Below, one piece after another: positions 1 through 8,468 of a stretch of DNA of 52,876 bases. Position numbers and translations under genes: made by a program. A model generated the notes under the pieces. That model made no database searches. It was not told where the DNA came from and saw nothing but the letters and a program-made list of their open reading frames with translations. The first letter of the stretch is position 1. Each line of letters starts with the position of its first letter. Source of the stretch: Bacteroidales bacterium (GTDB lineage: Bacteria > Bacteroidota > Bacteroidia > Bacteroidales > F082); assembly GCA_030690365.1 (NCBI GenBank), contig JAUYGX010000054.1, positions 1 through 52,876 on the forward strand, given 5' to 3'.

Positions 1-190
1 AAATAATGAACGAATATATTGGATTTAGACACAGTATCTTTAGGGTTGGGGTGTAGAGGAATGAGATAAAAGTTATGGTTAAAGAAAGGGTAGCTATATA
101 ATTACAAATCTGTTTTATTCAAGCTAATAATCATCGGTTAAGGGAATGCGAATCTAATCCAGCCAAACCACATGGTGGTTGTATTTTACT

Positions 191-625
191 TTACATCCGG
201 TCCATGTACCAATTCAACTCTTTTTCAATTTTTTTGTAACTGAAGATTCGGGTGATAATTTTTTTCAACCTTAAGAAGGCAGTTTCACTTTTCACAACAT
301 AATCAAATGCCTTATGGTGCATGCAATCGATAGCCACGTCAATTTTATCCTGGGCCGAAAGCATCACAACCGGGATATTCAGATCGAATAATTTTATTCT
401 GTCAAGTGTTTCAATGCCGTTCATGGCTGTTTTATCCACACCATCAAGAAGATAATCCAATATGATGATGTCCGGTTTATGCGATAAATGTGCCAGACAA
501 AGTTCCCCTGTAGCAAAAGTTTCAACGGTGAAATCAGCATGCTCCAGAAATTCAATTTCCAATAGCTTTAAATAAACAGCATCATCATCCACCAGGAAAA
601 GTCTTATTTTATTGTCGATTGTCAT
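191..625 (-). CDS. Single-domain response regulator (CheY-like receiver)
   Basis: A 144-residue protein made almost wholly of a receiver domain. The acidic cluster D13-D15, the phosphoacceptor D57 (in ILDYLLD) and the conserved K112 (in YVVKSE) are all visible, so it should accept a phosphoryl group. There is no output domain after the receiver, only about 25 residues of basic helix. Its start codon overlaps the stop of the upstream hybrid kinase by 4 bases (ATGA), so the two are translated together. The natural inference is a phosphorelay: the kinase Hpt domain passes phosphate to this protein, which acts by protein contact rather than DNA binding. The target is unknown. Confidence 0.93.
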   Translation of the reverse strand: MTIDNKIRLFLVDDDAVYLKLLEIEFLEHADFTVETFATGELCLAHLSHKPDIIILDYLLDGVDKTAMNGIETLDRIKLFDLNIPVVMLSAQDKIDVAIDCMHHKAFDYVVKSETAFLRLKKIITRIFSYKKIEKELNWYMDRM

Positions 626-3615
626 CGTTTCGTATTTTTAATGGACTCTAACTCTAGCTCTAATTCTTTACATGCCTGCACACAGATGTTTTCGAGTTGG
701 ACAACCATTTCAGGGATTCCATGTGATTGTTTTTGGGTGCTGGCATATTCCTGTACTTTTCGTGCCATGTCTTCGAAATCGGTTTTAATGCCAACCACTA
801 CAAAGGATGGTATCATTTTATGAACGGCCGAGTACAATGTATCCCAATCTTTATCCTTATATCCTTTTTTCATCGCAACAATTAAGGGTGGTGTTTGTTT
901 CAGATACAGCGAGATCATTTCCATCATCAGGATGGGGTTGGATTTGGTACGCCGGATTAAATAATCCATGTCGGTACACCTGTCTTTATGGTCGGCTCCC
1001 ACCTTGTTCTCAACAAGCATATTCTCATCGTCTGTCGCCGGAGTTGGCGATTTTTTTACATATTCAAGCATTTTGTTGTACAATAATCTTTCGTCAACTG
1101 GTTTTGCAATGTAATCGTTCATTCCGACAGCCTTGCATTTTGCCAAATCAGCAGTGGTAACATCTGCCGTTAATGCGATAATGGGAATATCCGATTTCAT
1201 TACGTTACGAATGTAATCAGTAGCTTCAAATCCCGTCATCTCAGGCATTTGCAGATCCATTAAAACAATATCGAACGTGTTATTTCGCATTTTTGTGATG
1301 GCGACCTTACCGTTATCGGCGATATCACATTCAAAACCGAAATCATCCAGCAATGTTTTCATGAGTAGTTGGTTGAGCGGAATGTCTTCAGCCACCAATA
1401 CTTTTACACCGGTAATATCCTCATGCAATTCCACTATTTCTGAATCAAATTCAGTTTTGGCTTTCGTTTTTTGAAAACTTAGTGAAAAGCTAAAGGTAGA
1501 GCCCACATTCACTTTGCTCTCTACTTTAATGGTGCCTCCCTGAGGTTCTACCAGTTGTTTAACGATGGAAAGACCTAATCCTGTGCCTCCATACAAACGC
1601 GAAGTACCACTGGAGGCCTGCTGAAAGTTATCAAATATTTTTCCTAGTTTAGATGCCGGTATGCCAATTCCAGTATCTGAAACCGCAAACCCGATGGTTG
1701 CTGTATCGTCGTTTTCAGCGAGTAACCGAACACTAACTGTAATCTTTCCTTTTGCCGTAAATTTAACGGCATTGCTCAGCAGGTTTAAAATAATCTGGTG
1801 CAGACGTACCGGATCACCGAGCAGAATTTTAGGTATCGCATTGTCGTATTCCTTTACCAGTTTTAAATTCTTTTCATGAATTTTTGTTTCAAACAAATGA
1901 AGCATGGCTGATATGGAAAAGCTCATTTTGAAGGGTATTTGTTCAAAAGTCATTTTTCCGGCATCAACTTTTGCCAGATCGAGTATGTCGTTAATCAGCA
2001 CGATAAGTGCATCGCCACTTAATTTAATGGCCTGTAAATACTCTTTTTGTTTGACTGTTAATTCGGTTTTTAGCAATACTTTGGTGAAGCCGATAATCGC
2101 ATTCATGGGTGTGCGAATTTCGTGGCTCATGTTTGATAGAAATTGCTGTTTTGCTTTTACGGCATCTTCAGCAATATGCGTTGCCTTTTCGGCTTTGCTC
2201 TTGGCTTCTTCTGCAATTACAGTGGCCATCTCGGCAAATACTATTGCTTCAGTGAGTTCGGTTGCAATCCTTTTTTGCTCGGTAACATCGCGTGCCACAA
2301 TCACAACTCCCTGCACATTTCCACCATCATCTTTATATACCGAACCGTTAAACAATACATCAGTCAGCTTGCCGGCTTTATGGCGAAGCGTAAGCGGGAA
2401 ATTGGCCACAGATCCCTTGGCGAACACATCCTGGTAAACTTCGCGTGCTTTTTGAGGCTCGGTAAAATAATTCAGGAAGTCGGTACCCGTCAATTCTTCA
2501 CGCGTAAGCCCGGTAATATTTGCCAAAGCCTCGTTCATGTCGGTAATTTTGCCATCCGTATTGATGGTCACCAGTGGATCCAAACTGGCCTCTATCAGGC
2601 TAAGGGTATATTGGGAGGCCAAACGTTCCTCATAATTGAAGGCCTCCAGTTCTTTATTGGCGGCTTCTTTTTTTTCTTTCTCGTTTTTTTGGTAGGCAAG
2701 CTCTTTATTGGCCATGATTAACTCAGCAGCCCTTTTTTCTTTTACCTTGGTTTGAAAAACCAGTTCCTCGTTGGCAATGATTAATTCAGCTGCCCTTTTT
2801 TCTTTCTCATTATTTTGAAAAGCCAGCTCCTTATTGGCAACGATTAATTCTGCAGCCCTTTTTTCTTTTATTTCATTTTGAAATGCAAGTTCTTCGTTGG
2901 CAATCACCAACTCGGCAGCCCGTTTTTCTTTTTCATCATTTTGAAAAGCGAGTTCTTTATTGGCTATAATTAATTCAGCAGCCCTTTTTTCTTTTACTTC
3001 ATTTTGATAAGCAAGTTCTTCGTTGGCAATCACCAGCTCAGCAGCCCGTTTTTCTTTTTCATCATTCTGAAAAGCGAGCTCTTCATTGGCAATAATTAAT
3101 TCAGCAGCCCTTTTTTCTTTTACTTCGTTTTGAAAAGCAAGTTCCTCGTTGGCAATTACCAATTCTGCAGCCCGTTTTTCTTTTTCATCGTTTTGAAAAG
3201 CAAGTTCCTTAATGGCTTTTCTTAATTCCAGCTCCCATTTTTGAGCAGTGACATCTCTCACAGCCTCAAATACCCCCATATCATTGCCTTCGTCATCTTT
3301 ATAAACGGAAGCATTGTACGAAACCTTTGTTAATGTCCCGTTTTTATGTTTAATGGTTAAAGGATAATCTGCCAAAAACCCTTTCTTAAACACCTGGATA
3401 TATGCGTCGTGTGCTTTTTTGGGATCTGCAAAATAACCTGAGAAGTCAGTATTTATCAATTTGGCCCGTGAAAGACCTATCACTTTTGCCGATGCCTTAT
3501 TAACGTGAGTTATTTTGCCATCGGTATTGATGGTAACAAACTGGTCCAGACCGGCTTCAATTAAGCTTCTGACGTACAGTTCCCGATTGCTTTCGGGATT
3601 TGATTTTATTTTCAT
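622..3615 (-). CDS. Hybrid histidine kinase: PAS, helix repeat, PAS, HisKA, HATPase, REC, Hpt
   Basis: A 997-residue soluble sensor kinase with no membrane segment. Order: PAS 1 (about 10-125), nine copies of a 21-residue helical repeat (136 to about 320), PAS 2 (335-450), a second coiled coil (450-490), HisKA with phosphoacceptor H498 (SHEIRTP), HATPase (N box near 611, G boxes near 648 and 677), receiver with D787 (LMDLQMP), and a C-terminal Hpt-like domain with H932 (VHKMIPS). This supports a full His-Asp-His relay ending at the next gene, a single-domain receiver, which overlaps by 4 bases. An AraC-type regulator gene lies 37 bases upstream on the same strand. The PAS ligand cannot be read from sequence. 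Confidence 0.95.
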   Translation of the reverse strand: MKIKSNPESNRELYVRSLIEAGLDQFVTINTDGKITHVNKASAKVIGLSRAKLINTDFSGYFADPKKAHDAYIQVFKKGFLADYPLTIKHKNGTLTKVSYNASVYKDDEGNDMGVFEAVRDVTAQKWELELRKAIKELAFQNDEKEKRAAELVIANEELAFQNEVKEKRAAELIIANEELAFQNDEKEKRAAELVIANEELAYQNEVKEKRAAELIIANKELAFQNDEKEKRAAELVIANEELAFQNEIKEKRAAELIVANKELAFQNNEKEKRAAELIIANEELVFQTKVKEKRAAELIMANKELAYQKNEKEKKEAANKELEAFNYEERLASQYTLSLIEASLDPLVTINTDGKITDMNEALANITGLTREELTGTDFLNYFTEPQKAREVYQDVFAKGSVANFPLTLRHKAGKLTDVLFNGSVYKDDGGNVQGVVIVARDVTEQKRIATELTEAIVFAEMATVIAEEAKSKAEKATHIAEDAVKAKQQFLSNMSHEIRTPMNAIIGFTKVLLKTELTVKQKEYLQAIKLSGDALIVLINDILDLAKVDAGKMTFEQIPFKMSFSISAMLHLFETKIHEKNLKLVKEYDNAIPKILLGDPVRLHQIILNLLSNAVKFTAKGKITVSVRLLAENDDTATIGFAVSDTGIGIPASKLGKIFDNFQQASSGTSRLYGGTGLGLSIVKQLVEPQGGTIKVESKVNVGSTFSFSLSFQKTKAKTEFDSEIVELHEDITGVKVLVAEDIPLNQLLMKTLLDDFGFECDIADNGKVAITKMRNNTFDIVLMDLQMPEMTGFEATDYIRNVMKSDIPIIALTADVTTADLAKCKAVGMNDYIAKPVDERLLYNKMLEYVKKSPTPATDDENMLVENKVGADHKDRCTDMDYLIRRTKSNPILMMEMISLYLKQTPPLIVAMKKGYKDKDWDTLYSAVHKMIPSFVVVGIKTDFEDMARKVQEYASTQKQSHGIPEMVVQLENICVQACKELELELESIKNTKR
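2707..3210 (-). repeat. Eight full 63-bp in-frame tandem repeats (plus a partial ninth) in the hybrid kinase
   Basis: Residues 136-303 of the kinase are eight consecutive 21-residue units of the form (K/E)ELAFQN..KEKRAAEL.IAN, followed by a partial ninth to about 320. Each unit is three heptads, so the array should form one long parallel coiled coil between the two PAS domains. Units alternate between an NDEKEK-type and a NEVKEK-type, giving a 126-bp higher-order period, which suggests growth by duplication of unit pairs. This is coding DNA and not a CRISPR array. Confidence 0.93.
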
Positions 3616-3652
3616 TTCAAGTTATTTCACTTTTTGTAAAAAGCTATCTGAT

Positions 3653-4213
3653 TCAAATTTCTTCAAACGGCCTGCGTCTTTTTTCTTTTAATTGTTTAAA
3701 ATGAGAAGGAGTAAGTCCTGTAACCTTTTTAAACTGATTGGATAGGTGGGCCACGCTGCTGTAATTCATTTTCCAGGCAATTTCACTTATGTTGAGTTCA
3801 CCATAAATGATTAGTTCTTTGATTCTTTCAATTTTATGTGAGATCGTGAACTGTTCAATGGTAGTTCCTTGAACTTCAGAAAATAAATTAGCAAGATAGG
3901 TGTAGTCGTGATCAAGTTTCTCACTTAAGTAATTCGAAAAATTGGTCTTGAGGCCTTCCTTCGAGTTATGGACCATGTCGATAATGGCATGCTTTATTTT
4001 TTCAATCAAGATGGCCCGTTTATCGTCCATTAATTCAAATCCGGAACTGAGCAACGCAATTCTCACCTCTTCGCGCCGATCATCGGTCAGGGCTTCCATA
4101 AGTTCCACTTCGCCTAAATCCACCACGATAAAATGCAGCCCCAACCTTTTCAGGTCTTCTTTCACCGCAATTTTACAGCGGTTGCTTACCATGTATTTGA
4201 TGTATAATTTCAA
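3653..4213 (-). CDS. AraC-family regulator with HMA-like N-terminal fold
   Basis: A 186-residue protein. The C-terminal about 100 residues hold two helix-turn-helix motifs of the AraC/XylS family (ISEIAWKMNYSSVAHLSNQFKKVTG is the second, given here only by its position near residues 142-166). The N-terminus (LYIKYMV..RCK) resembles the small HMA-like fold seen in a widespread Bacteroidota AraC group; that link is from memory of the family. Start choice is awkward: the first codon is TTG at 4213, with an ATG at 4192. The conserved LYIKYM strand would be lost from the ATG, so TTG is preferred, yet the TTG sits inside a TAAATTTG match to the -7 promoter box. It heads the operon with the hybrid kinase and receiver. 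Confidence 0.85.
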   Translation of the reverse strand: MKLYIKYMVSNRCKIAVKEDLKRLGLHFIVVDLGEVELMEALTDDRREEVRIALLSSGFELMDDKRAILIEKIKHAIIDMVHNSKEGLKTNFSNYLSEKLDHDYTYLANLFSEVQGTTIEQFTISHKIERIKELIIYGELNISEIAWKMNYSSVAHLSNQFKKVTGLTPSHFKQLKEKRRRPFEEI

Positions 4214-4402
4214 ATTTATTTTTATAAGGAATGGAAGAAAATGATGACCTTTAAGTGATAAAACGGGATAAAGTTCTAAATAAGTGATATCTGAATGCCT
4301 GCTGACAAGCAGAAGGCGGAATATTCATTATTTTTTGGCAAGGCAGGAGTGTATCAAAAACAGTGACAACGATGCCAGAAGTTAGCAAAGTTAAGCTAAT
4401 AT

Positions 4403-4434
4403 ATCATCATTGATACAAATGATGATTAATTTTG
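4403..4434 (+). promoter_or_regulatory. Operator-like inverted repeat abutting a TAnnTTTG promoter box
   Basis: ATCATCATT (4403-4411) and AATGATGAT (4418-4426) are perfect reverse complements separated by 6 bases. The right arm ends exactly where TAATTTTG (4427-4434), a match to the Bacteroidota -7 element TAnnTTTG, begins. The repeat would therefore lie between the -33 and -7 elements of a promoter reading into the DUF4256 gene, the classic place for a repressor. The predicted 5' leader is about 100 bases. Confidence 0.45.
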
Positions 4435-4471
4435 ACACTGATTTGCCTTGCGTAGCAACGATAACTACCAC

Positions 4472-4520
4472 TAAAGTTCTAAGCTAAACAGTAATTAATA
4501 ACCTGATTTAAAGAACTTTA
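4472..4520. promoter_or_regulatory. 9-bp inverted repeat TAAAGTTCT/AGAACTTTA in the DUF4256 leader
   Basis: TAAAGTTCT at 4472-4480 and its exact complement at 4512-4520 lie 22 bases before the ATG of the DUF4256 gene. A third copy in direct orientation is at 4269-4277, closer to the divergent regulator. It may be a binding site for the neighbouring AraC-type protein or a leader stem; sequence alone does not decide. Confidence 0.3.
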
Positions 4521-4541
4521 ATCACTAATATCACAATCACT

Positions 4542-5105
4542 ATGGAAAATATAAAGGAATTGTCTTTAGAAGAAAAAGAAGAGCTGCTCAACATACTAAA
4601 AGACCGTTTTGGCAAAAACAATAACCGCCACCAGAATCTCGAATGGGATCAGGTGGAAGTAAAGTTGAAAACCAGTACTCAAAAACTATGGTCGCTCAAC
4701 CAAATGGAGCAAACCGGTGGCGAACCGGATGTGGTGGGTTTTGATAAATCCACAGGTGAATTTATCTTTTATGATTGTTCAACAGAAAGTCCGAAATTTC
4801 GCAGGAGCATATGCTACGACCATCACGCGTTGGAGTCGAGGAAAGAATTCAAGCCAAAAGACAGTGCTATCAACATGGCCAATTCAATGGGGGTGGATAT
4901 TTTAACAGAAGATCAATACCGGCAGCTCCAAGCACTTGGTACCTTCGATTTAAAAACATCGAGCTGGGTGCTGACGCCACCGGATATTAGAGCACTCGGT
5001 GGTGCTGTGTATTGCGACCGTCGGTACAATCATGTGTTTTTGTACCACAACGGTGCCGAATCGTACTATGCCGTAAGAGGATTCAGGGCTTCTCTGAAGG
5101 TTTAA
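4542..5105 (+). CDS. DUF4256 family protein
   Basis: A 187-residue soluble protein that I recognise as DUF4256: an acidic N-terminal helix, a middle with EPDVVGFD and FYDCSTESP, then RRSICYDHHALESRK, and a C-terminal half ending in RRYNHVFLYHNGAESYYAVRGFR. No catalytic motif is known to me for this family. It stands alone on the plus strand, divergent from the AraC-type regulator and convergent with the NO reductase. No signal peptide or membrane segment is present. The promoter region carries operator-like repeats, so expression is probably regulated. Function is unknown. Confidence 0.85.
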   Translation: MENIKELSLEEKEELLNILKDRFGKNNNRHQNLEWDQVEVKLKTSTQKLWSLNQMEQTGGEPDVVGFDKSTGEFIFYDCSTESPKFRRSICYDHHALESRKEFKPKDSAINMANSMGVDILTEDQYRQLQALGTFDLKTSSWVLTPPDIRALGGAVYCDRRYNHVFLYHNGAESYYAVRGFRASLKV

Positions 5106-5184
5106 TTGGGCAGACACAGCAATTGAGAAGGCATGCCCATTTTGCCGCTAACAAATCATCTTTAAACACCTTCTGTTTAAGGAA

Positions 5185-5291
5185 GCAGTCGGATAAATCC
5201 GACTGCAATGGATGTCCTTTTAGCATGTTCATTGTAGATGAATAAAACTACTTATAATCAATCCATTACAGTCTTGCTTTAGCCGACTGCA
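5185..5291. repeat. Two facing copies of a REP-like palindromic element
   Basis: Positions 5185-5206 form a perfect 10-bp stem (GCAGTCGGAT / ATCCGACTGC, 2-base loop). A second copy in the opposite sense lies at 5261-5291 (ATCCATTACAGTC ... CCGACTGCA). The 13-mer CCTTCTGTTTAAG flanks the pair as direct repeats at 5169-5181 and 5300-5312. A third copy lies at 37352-37386, sharing 17 exact bases (complement of 5201-5217). The pair sits between convergent 3' ends, a usual place for REP elements; it may also act as a transcription end for both genes. Confidence 0.7.
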
Positions 5292-5372
5292 CTTAACCCC
5301 CTTCTGTTTAAGTAACTGTTATTTTGAAAAAAGGGAATTTCAAAAACCAGAGATTAAAAATTAAATAGTAAA

Positions 5373-7619
5373 TTATTTTTGCTTCTCAATCGACCATCCG
5401 GTTTTTAAACCAAAAATAAACCAAGCAAGATACAAGGCACCGATGGCAAAAATGGTATCACCTATCACACGCATCCACCGAACGGTTTCCAGGGTGGGGC
5501 TTTCGAGAAATTCAGCCGAACGGGCATACCACAATCCATGTTTTACACTGGCAACGGTTTGGGCCAGTCCCACAGGCAGCACGCTCAATAGCACCATCAG
5601 TAACAATCCGATATTCAAAGCCCAGAAAGCCGTTTTAATGTGTTTTTCTTTCCAGATAGTCTTAAGATCCATATCGCGTAGCACAAAAAGCATCAACCCG
5701 ATTCCCAGCATGCCATACACACCAAAGAGTGCCGTATGACCGTGAACAGGAGTGGTATTTAAGCCTTGCATATAATATAATGCGATGGGCGGATTGATCA
5801 GGAATCCAAAGATACCGGCACCCAGCAGATTCCAAAAGGCAACGGCCACAAAGAAGTAAATGGGCCATTTATAGGCACTTACCCAATCCTGTGCTTTGCT
5901 TAACCGGATGTTGTGGTAGGCTTCGAAACCCATCAAAACCAGCGGAACCACCTCCAGTGCACTAAAGGTAGCCCCCAGCGCTAACACACCGGTGGGTGTT
6001 CCAGTAAAATACAGGTGATGAAAAGTTCCAATGATACCTCCCGAAAGGAAAATAATGGTCGAAAACAAAACATTTGAAGTGGCAAACGAAGCCCTGATGA
6101 TCTGCATACGTACAAACAAAAAAGCGATGGCAACGGTAGCAAAAACTTCAAAAAAGCCTTCTACCCACAAGTGAACCACCCACCAACGCCAGTATTCGGC
6201 AATAGACAGGTTGGTTTGCCTTCCCCACATCAATCCGGCACCGTAGAATAAGGCAATGGCTGCCGAAGCAATTACAAACATCAATAACAAATGTCTGTTT
6301 TCCGATTTCTTAATCAGGGCCGGCCAGATGGCACGTGTCATTAAAAATAGCCATAAAAACAGGCCTATAAACAGGAATATTTGCCAAAAACGGCCTAAAT
6401 CAACATATTCATAACCCTGATGGCCAAACCAGAAATTGCTGACGAGTCCTAATTTTTGCATCACACCCATCCACTGTCCGGCCAACGAACCCACCACAAT
6501 AATCAAAAGGGCGATGAATAGGAAGTTTACTCCAAGACGTTGAAATTTAGGTTCTTTACCTGAAATGGCAGGTGCAATAAACAGCCCTGTGGCCAACCAG
6601 GAAGTGGCAATCCAAAAAATAGCCAGCTGAATGTGCCAGGTGCGTGTAATGGAATAGGGGAGGATGTCGGCCAATGGGAATCCGTAAAGGGCCAGGCCTT
6701 CCACGCCATAGTGGGCGGTTATCACCCCCATCAATATCTGAACTAAAATCAGAGCGGTTACCACCCAGAAATATTTTAAGGTGGCTTTCATCGACGGGGT
6801 GAGCTGGTTTCCTGACAAAGGGTTTACCTTTGGAACAATGTGTTCCTCGTCATCATCTTTATTAGTGGCATAAAACCATCCTAAAAGTCCGATACCGGCC
6901 AACAAAACAATCACACTAAAGCCAGTCCACAACAATAGCGATCCTGTTGGCTCGTTGGCAACCAGTTTTTCGGGTGGCCAGTTGTTGGTATAGGTAATTT
7001 CCTGTCCGGGACGTTCGGTAACCGTAGCCCAGGTTGCCCAGAAAAAGAAGGTGTTCATGTTGTTCATCCTGTCAAGGGTTTTAATGCTGTTGGCAGGAAT
7101 GGCATAGGCTTCACGCAGGTAATCCATTTCAGGGTCATCCATAAACAATCCTTCAAAATGCTGGCTAATGGCTTTGAAAGCCAGGGTTTGCGACTCAGTC
7201 AAAGTCAGGTTGCCCGTGGCTTTATTATATCTGTTTTCTCTGATTTCATTTTGCAGGCGTTTTTCAAGCATGGCCTGTTTTTCGGTGTCCAGGTTGCTGT
7301 AGGTAACACTATAATCGGCTTTCGACCATGTGTCGAGGATGAATATGGCTTCCCTATGAAGCCAATCGGCTGTCCAGTCCGGGGCCTTGTATGCACCGTG
7401 GCCCCAAATGGTTCCTACTTCCTGGCCTCCCATCGATTGCCAGATATTCTGGCCGTCTTTGATGTTCTGACCTGTAAATAAAACAGTGCCATCGGGGGCC
7501 AGCACCTTATCAGGGATGGGCGGCGCTTGTCGGTATATTTCGATACCATAGTATCCCAAAACGCTAAAAGACGCTACCATTACCACAATAAATGTTATCC
7601 AAAGTCTTTTTGTTTTCAT
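5373..7619 (-). CDS. norZ: Quinol-dependent nitric oxide reductase (qNOR)
   Basis: A 748-residue membrane enzyme that reduces two NO to N2O with electrons from quinol. The N-terminal TM helix is followed by a periplasmic domain (to about 225) that resembles NorC but has no CXXCH haem c motif, which is the mark of the single-subunit quinol type. The catalytic core has about 12 more helices with the expected haem-copper ligands: H329 (WHIQLA), H483 and E487 (VHLWVE), H534/H535 (FHHLYFTG) and H626/H628 (HGHTALFG). Length is normal for the family. It faces the RIC-Rrf2-cupin operon across a 123-base divergent promoter region, so this is a NO defence locus rather than a full denitrification cluster. 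Confidence 0.97.
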   Translation of the reverse strand: MKTKRLWITFIVVMVASFSVLGYYGIEIYRQAPPIPDKVLAPDGTVLFTGQNIKDGQNIWQSMGGQEVGTIWGHGAYKAPDWTADWLHREAIFILDTWSKADYSVTYSNLDTEKQAMLEKRLQNEIRENRYNKATGNLTLTESQTLAFKAISQHFEGLFMDDPEMDYLREAYAIPANSIKTLDRMNNMNTFFFWATWATVTERPGQEITYTNNWPPEKLVANEPTGSLLLWTGFSVIVLLAGIGLLGWFYATNKDDDEEHIVPKVNPLSGNQLTPSMKATLKYFWVVTALILVQILMGVITAHYGVEGLALYGFPLADILPYSITRTWHIQLAIFWIATSWLATGLFIAPAISGKEPKFQRLGVNFLFIALLIIVVGSLAGQWMGVMQKLGLVSNFWFGHQGYEYVDLGRFWQIFLFIGLFLWLFLMTRAIWPALIKKSENRHLLLMFVIASAAIALFYGAGLMWGRQTNLSIAEYWRWWVVHLWVEGFFEVFATVAIAFLFVRMQIIRASFATSNVLFSTIIFLSGGIIGTFHHLYFTGTPTGVLALGATFSALEVVPLVLMGFEAYHNIRLSKAQDWVSAYKWPIYFFVAVAFWNLLGAGIFGFLINPPIALYYMQGLNTTPVHGHTALFGVYGMLGIGLMLFVLRDMDLKTIWKEKHIKTAFWALNIGLLLMVLLSVLPVGLAQTVASVKHGLWYARSAEFLESPTLETVRWMRVIGDTIFAIGALYLAWFIFGLKTGWSIEKQK

Positions 7620-7651
7620 TATATTTATCTTTTATGATTAATTTCTGGCGG

Positions 7652-7659
7652 CAAAAATA
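7652..7659 (-). promoter_or_regulatory. Putative -7 box of the NO reductase promoter (TATTTTTG)
   Basis: CAAAAATA on the plus strand reads TATTTTTG on the minus strand, an exact match to TAnnTTTG, 33 bases before the ATG. The divergent operon has the identical octamer, so both promoters probably respond to the same regulator. No convincing -33 TTTG was found at the right spacing. Confidence 0.5.
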
Positions 7660-7706
7660 TAAATAAATATAAAAGGACATTAATATCTTTATATTATTGT
7701 TTTGTG

Positions 7707-7714
7707 TATTTTTG
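7707..7714 (+). promoter_or_regulatory. Putative -7 box of the RIC-Rrf2-cupin operon (TATTTTTG)
   Basis: TATTTTTG matches the Bacteroidota -7 consensus and lies 28 bases before the ATG at 7743. The intervening AT-rich stretch (7660-7706) between the two divergent promoters is where an NO-responsive regulator would bind; I see only imperfect symmetry there, so no operator is called. Confidence 0.5.
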
Positions 7715-7742
7715 CCTCATTAATTTTTAATGAAGATTGATC

Positions 7743-8462
7743 ATGATAACACCAGATACCAGCATTGGCGAGATTGTACGAATGAATTTTAGAACTGCCC
7801 AATGGTTTAGTGATCACCACATTGATTTTTGTTGTGGCGGAAATATTTCCATTTCCCAGGCATGCGAAAAGTCGGACCTGAGTGCAAATGTCCTTATTGA
7901 AGAGATCAGTGCCATATTGCAACAGGACGATCCCGATTCAAAGTACATCGATTTAATGGAGCTCGACGAATTGTGCACCTATATTATCAGACGGCACCAC
8001 AGTTACGTGAATGAAAAAATGCCTTTTATATTGAGAAACCTGGATAAGCTTTGCGAGGTTCATGGTGAAAATCACCTGGAATTATTTGAGATAAACACCT
8101 TGTTCAATCAAGTGGCCACCAATCTGACGGCACACATAAAGAAGGAGGAACTTATCCTGTTTCCTTTTATAAGCAGGATGGCAAAAAACCACCAGGTGCA
8201 ATACAACAAAGCCATCACCAAAGGTAAACTTGCGACTACCATTTCTGAAATGGAGCAGGAGCATACATCCGAAGGAGGACGTTTTGATTCTATTTCGCGT
8301 TTGTCTGGTCATTATAAAACACCACCTGATGGTTGTTCAACTTTTAAGGTTACTTATCAGGCACTTCAAGAATTTGAACAGGATTTACATCGTCATATCC
8401 ACCTGGAAAACAATATCCTGTTTAAGAAAGCCGTTGAACTTGAAAATAGTTACATAAGTTAA
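7743..8462 (+). CDS. ric: Iron-sulfur cluster repair di-iron protein (RIC/YtfE/ScdA family)
   Basis: A 239-residue protein counted from the ATG at 7743; a TTG two codons earlier is the alternative. Residues 1-60 are the ScdA N-terminal (DUF542) domain with its CCGG motif (C30, C31). The rest is a hemerythrin-like four-helix bundle with candidate di-iron ligands H85 or H86, H131 and E135 (HIKKE), H174, and H218 and E222 (HIHLE). The family repairs Fe-S clusters and di-iron centres damaged by NO or oxidants. It is the first gene of a plus-strand operon, 6 bases before an Rrf2 regulator, and faces the NO reductase, which fits nitrosative stress. Confidence 0.95.
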   Translation: MITPDTSIGEIVRMNFRTAQWFSDHHIDFCCGGNISISQACEKSDLSANVLIEEISAILQQDDPDSKYIDLMELDELCTYIIRRHHSYVNEKMPFILRNLDKLCEVHGENHLELFEINTLFNQVATNLTAHIKKEELILFPFISRMAKNHQVQYNKAITKGKLATTISEMEQEHTSEGGRFDSISRLSGHYKTPPDGCSTFKVTYQALQEFEQDLHRHIHLENNILFKKAVELENSYIS

Positions 8463-8468
8463 ATAAAT

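Larger units (their letters stand above)
4214..4541. other. Intergenic region between divergent genes, with several inverted repeats
   Basis: This 328-bp gap separates the AraC-type regulator from the DUF4256 gene. It contains a 9-bp perfect inverted repeat abutting a -7 box (4403-4434), and the 9-mer TAAAGTTCT twice in direct orientation (4269-4277 and 4472-4480) and once inverted (4512-4520). I see no open reading frame worth calling. The symmetry suggests regulator binding sites for one or both divergent genes; which protein binds is unknown. Confidence 0.6.

Noticed and set aside
166-180. AACCAC-ATG-GTGGTT palindrome just after the response regulator, as a terminator
   Set aside because: The stem is only 6 bp and has no T run on the minus strand; too weak to call.
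807-2721. Several plus-strand open frames opposite the histidine kinase
   Set aside because: They are shadows of a well-supported coding strand, with protein sequences that match no family.
2644-3210. Regularly spaced repeats that might be taken for a CRISPR array
   Set aside because: The 63-bp units are head-to-tail, in frame and without unique spacers; they encode a coiled coil inside the kinase.
7660-7706. NsrR-type operator between the NO reductase and RIC genes
   Set aside because: The stretch is AT-rich with only imperfect symmetry; no site stands out from background.
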